7,097 bases of DNA, taken from contig JAMOVZ010000182.1 in assembly GCA_027061865.1 (NCBI GenBank), forward strand, positions 1 through 7,097, given 5' to 3'. A program made the position numbers and the translations under genes. The notes below the pieces were generated by a model, which saw only the letters and a list, made by a program, of their open reading frames with translations, was not told the DNA's origin and ran no database searches. This DNA is from Desulfobacterales bacterium. GTDB lineage: Bacteria; Desulfobacterota; DSM-4660; Desulfatiglandales; Desulfatiglandaceae. Position 1 is the first letter of the stretch. Each line of letters opens with the position of its first letter. Below are positions 5,445 to 7,097 of the stretch, piece by piece.

Positions 5445-6398
5445 ATGGCATTCAATATGGATCTTAAAAGCAGGCTTAAAGAGGCAAGGGAGATTTCCTG
5501 GCGCCGGTTTGGGAAGAAAATCACCTTTTATGTCCCTGGCATGTTTAATTATTACGGAATCCGGGGCAAGTATCCAGCCCTTTCCATAACAGGCTCCCAC
5601 TGCCAGCTCATGTGTGACCACTGCCAAGCCAAGATACTGGAGCCCATGCCCTCTGCTCATACCCCTGCTCTATTGATAAAAACCTGCAGGAGCTTCAAAG
5701 AGAAGGGTTGCCACGGAGTGCTTTTGAGCGGGGGCTGTGACACGGCCGGCAGGCTTCCATGGCACAGATTCCTGGATGCCATAGCAGAGGTCAAGGCAGA
5801 AACCGGGCTCTATATCTCCATCCACTGCGGACTCTTGGACAAGGATACCGCTGTCTTCCTGAAGCAGGCCGGGGTTGACCAAGCCCTGCTGGATGTTATC
5901 GGAGATGACGAGACCTATCAGAGGATCTACCATGTGGACTTTGGGGTGGAGCAAATCAGGGCCACCATGGAGGCCTTGACCGGGGCAGGGCTTGCCCTTG
6001 CTCCCCATATAATCTGTGGGCTCAACAGGGGGAAGATTCAATCAGAGATGGAGGCCCTCCGCATGGTGGCAGGCTTTCCCGTGGAGCAGCTCGTGATAGT
6101 CTCTTTGATGGCCATTAGGGGGACACCTCTCGAGAATGCCGCCACCCCTGCTGCTGAAGAAATTGCAGAAATCATAGCAGAGGCTAGGGTCATGATGCCA
6201 GATGTGCCCATCAGTCTGGGATGTGCCAGAAAGAGGGGAGATGAAAGGGTGGAACTGCTGGCCATTGAGGCAGGGGTCAACCGGATGGCTTTGCCCTCAG
6301 AGGCCGCCATAGAGAAGGCAGAAGAATTCGGTATGGAGATTCGCTATCAAAAGACTTGTTGCTCGGTGGCAAAAGACTTCTCAGCCCTTCATTGGTAA
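5445..6398 (+). CDS. Radical SAM protein, biotin-synthase-related, similar to LipS-type lipoyl synthase components
   Basis: A 317-residue radical SAM enzyme. The [4Fe-4S]-SAM motif is C53-x3-C57-x2-C60 (HCQLMCDHC) after the first strand YPALSITGS. The SAM-contacting GG motif follows as VLLSGGCD (92-99), and further TIM-barrel strands are visible (LYISIHCG 122-129, LAPHIICGLNRGK about 185-197, ISLGCARKRG 256-265). Extra cysteines C98, C128, C191, C260 and the C305-C306 pair near the end could bind an auxiliary cluster. From memory, layout and motifs resemble the uncharacterised biotin-synthase-like family that contains the two-component archaeal/bacterial lipoyl synthase LipS1/LipS2, which inserts sulfur into protein-bound octanoyl groups. 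Which subunit this would be, or whether it has another substrate, cannot be told here. No second radical SAM gene or lipoate ligase is in the window. ATG 5445 is used; ATG 5457 is possible. Neither has a strong ribosome binding site. Confidence 0.88.
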   Translation: MAFNMDLKSRLKEAREISWRRFGKKITFYVPGMFNYYGIRGKYPALSITGSHCQLMCDHCQAKILEPMPSAHTPALLIKTCRSFKEKGCHGVLLSGGCDTAGRLPWHRFLDAIAEVKAETGLYISIHCGLLDKDTAVFLKQAGVDQALLDVIGDDETYQRIYHVDFGVEQIRATMEALTGAGLALAPHIICGLNRGKIQSEMEALRMVAGFPVEQLVIVSLMAIRGTPLENAATPAAEEIAEIIAEARVMMPDVPISLGCARKRGDERVELLAIEAGVNRMALPSEAAIEKAEEFGMEIRYQKTCCSVAKDFSALHW

Positions 6399-6881
6399 TT
6401 AACCCTCAGTGGCCGCGGAGGCTTCCTTTTCAAGAATCTCTCCCAAGGCAAAAGCAAAATCTCCGACCAATTTGGTGCAGATCTGTCTTCTGGAGTTCTC
6501 ACCCTTGTAAAAGGCCTTTACCTGTTTCCGGTCCCGCCAGTTAACACGAGCGATATGGCGGCATTCAATGCCACCGTACTGCTTTGTCAAATCCTCAAAT
6601 ATCTTGGCAAGCTTGTAAGACAGGGACCACATGCGCCTGTCTTCTCTTTCATCCAGGCTGCTACGGCTGAATATTGCAGATATTGTAGCAATGCCTCCTA
6701 TCAAGATCCCACAGACCCGTCCTGTGCTTGCAATACCACCTCCAAAGGCACCCATGGCCCGAATTACTTCTGGATTAACCCTGCCGCTCTTTTCCTGGCC
6801 CACGGCCACGATGGCTTGGCTTCAGTGAAAGTGCTTGCCAAAGAGCTCCATTGCCTTTTGGCGCATCTCATCAGGGTTCAT
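6399..6881 (-). CDS. C_GCAxxG_C_C family redox protein, putative selenoprotein (Sec at codon 20, TGA 6822-6824)
   Basis: A 160-residue small redox protein of the C_GCAxxG_C_C family, readable only if one in-frame TGA is decoded. From ATG 6881 the frame gives MNPDEMRQKAMELFGKHFH, then TGA as codon 20, then SQAIVAVGQEKSG and onward to TAA at 6401-6399. The family has four conserved cysteines. Here C57 (GRVCGILIGG, with Ile in the usual Ala position), C107 (GGIECRHIARV) and C135 (RRQICTKLVG) are present, and the TGA stands exactly at the first one (normally H-C-S-Q). Both sides of the TGA read as family sequence without a frameshift, and GGAGG (6896-6892) lies 10 bases before the ATG. A SECIS-like hairpin follows at 6796-6808. 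The family is thought to be redox-active, with poorly known substrates. A nonsense pseudogene is the alternative. An ORF caller would wrongly start it at GTG 6809, giving 136 residues. Confidence 0.85.
6796..6808 (-). promoter_or_regulatory. Candidate bacterial SECIS hairpin
   Basis: On the mRNA strand UGGCC-GUG-GGCCA forms a perfect 5-bp stem with a 3-base loop that begins with G. The loop starts 19 bases after the UGA. Bacterial SECIS elements are short coding-region hairpins directly downstream of the UGA with a G in the first two loop bases and a loop roughly 16-37 bases away, and this one fits. GCC (6815-6813) and GGC (6785-6783) could add a lower stem across an internal loop. Confidence 0.6.
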
Positions 6882-6891
6882 ATCTTCTCAT

Positions 6892-6896
6892 CCTCC
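6892..6896 (-). promoter_or_regulatory. Ribosome binding site of the selenoprotein gene
   Basis: GGAGG on the minus strand, 10 bases before ATG 6881. It supports a translation start upstream of the in-frame TGA and so argues against the short GTG-initiated reading. Confidence 0.65.
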
Positions 6897-6983
6897 GTAT
6901 CCGTCTTTGATGCCTAGCCATACACTAAAGCCCGTAACAATTCAATAAGATATGGGCACAATGCATATACCGGTTAAAAAGGA

Positions 6984-7013
6984 TTGACTTTTGGCAACGC
7001 TCCGGGAGATACT
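6984..7013 (+). promoter_or_regulatory. Candidate promoter pointing off the right edge
   Basis: TTGACT (6984-6989, five of six) is followed after 18 bases by GATACT (7008-7013, four of six). Transcription would begin near 7020, just before the ribosome binding site at 7045-7051. Confidence 0.35.
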
Positions 7014-7044
7014 ACATTGTGGCGCAAGCGGGCCCGCGTTCCAT

Positions 7045-7097
7045 GGAGGGGAACCTATTATGACGCTACAGTTTTGCCTCCAGGGCTGATCGTTGTC
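7045..7097 (+). other. Possible start of a rightward gene, unresolved at the window edge
   Basis: GGAGGGG (7045-7051) stands 8 bases before ATG 7060, a very good translation start. The frame reads MTLQFCLQG and meets TGA at 7087-7089 after nine codons, then continues SL to the edge. It could be a leader peptide, a second UGA-containing gene or a chance signal. A different frame is open from 6978 (TTG 6984) to the edge and ends in protein-like TVLPPGLIVV, but has no good start. I do not recognise either reading. Confidence 0.25.

Noticed and set aside
6399..6809. 136-residue GTG-started version of the C_GCAxxG_C_C protein
   Set aside because: It lacks the first conserved motif, has no ribosome binding site, and ignores the in-frame family sequence on the other side of the TGA.
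6399..6881. Nonsense-mutated pseudogene explanation for the same gene
   Set aside because: Only one stop, exactly at the redox residue, no frameshift, intact downstream cysteines and a SECIS-like hairpin; still the main alternative until selenocysteine genes are shown.

Overview
The window (about 50% GC) looks like chromosome of an anaerobic bacterium, most likely a Desulfobacterota (former Deltaproteobacteria) sulfate reducer or syntroph. This placement is inference. It rests on a NuoF-like flavoprotein subunit carrying tandem ferredoxin domains, a radical SAM protein of the group that includes LipS-type lipoyl synthases, and a redox gene with an in-frame UGA at a conserved cysteine position, which implies a selenocysteine-using host. 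There is no phage, CRISPR array or complete insertion sequence.

Layout. At 1-1204 (+) lies the 3' end of an operon for an NAD(P)H-linked iron-sulfur electron-transfer complex: the C-terminal part of a NuoF/HndC/HydB-like subunit, then a small 2Fe-2S plus 2x4Fe-4S subunit. A transglutaminase-like gene converges on it at 1219-1908 (-). A short AT-rich region with opposing, overlapping candidate promoters separates that gene from a rightward pair: a 62-residue DUF2080 'transposon-encoded' protein without a transposase, and a GNAT acetyltransferase. A large metallo-beta-lactamase-fold hydrolase (2753-4222, -) converges on this pair. Next is a self-contained tRNA-Pro(GGG) unit with promoter, encoded CCA and intrinsic terminator (4498-4664). 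A universal stress protein (4771-5259, -) and a radical SAM protein (5445-6398, +) diverge from a 185-base spacer that holds a perfect 15-bp palindrome.

The most interesting locus is 6399-6881 (-). A plain ORF call sees only a 136-codon frame starting at GTG 6809. Reading through one in-frame TGA (6822-6824) restores a complete 160-residue C_GCAxxG_C_C family redox protein with a Shine-Dalgarno sequence and ATG. The TGA sits exactly where the family has its first conserved cysteine. A compact perfect hairpin with a GUG loop lies just downstream of the UGA, at the spacing expected of a bacterial SECIS element. I read this as a selenoprotein, not a pseudogene. Its stop codon abuts that of the radical SAM gene in the palindrome TAATTA.

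The last ~115 bases hold a candidate promoter and a strong ribosome binding site pointing off the right edge. The gene there cannot be resolved.
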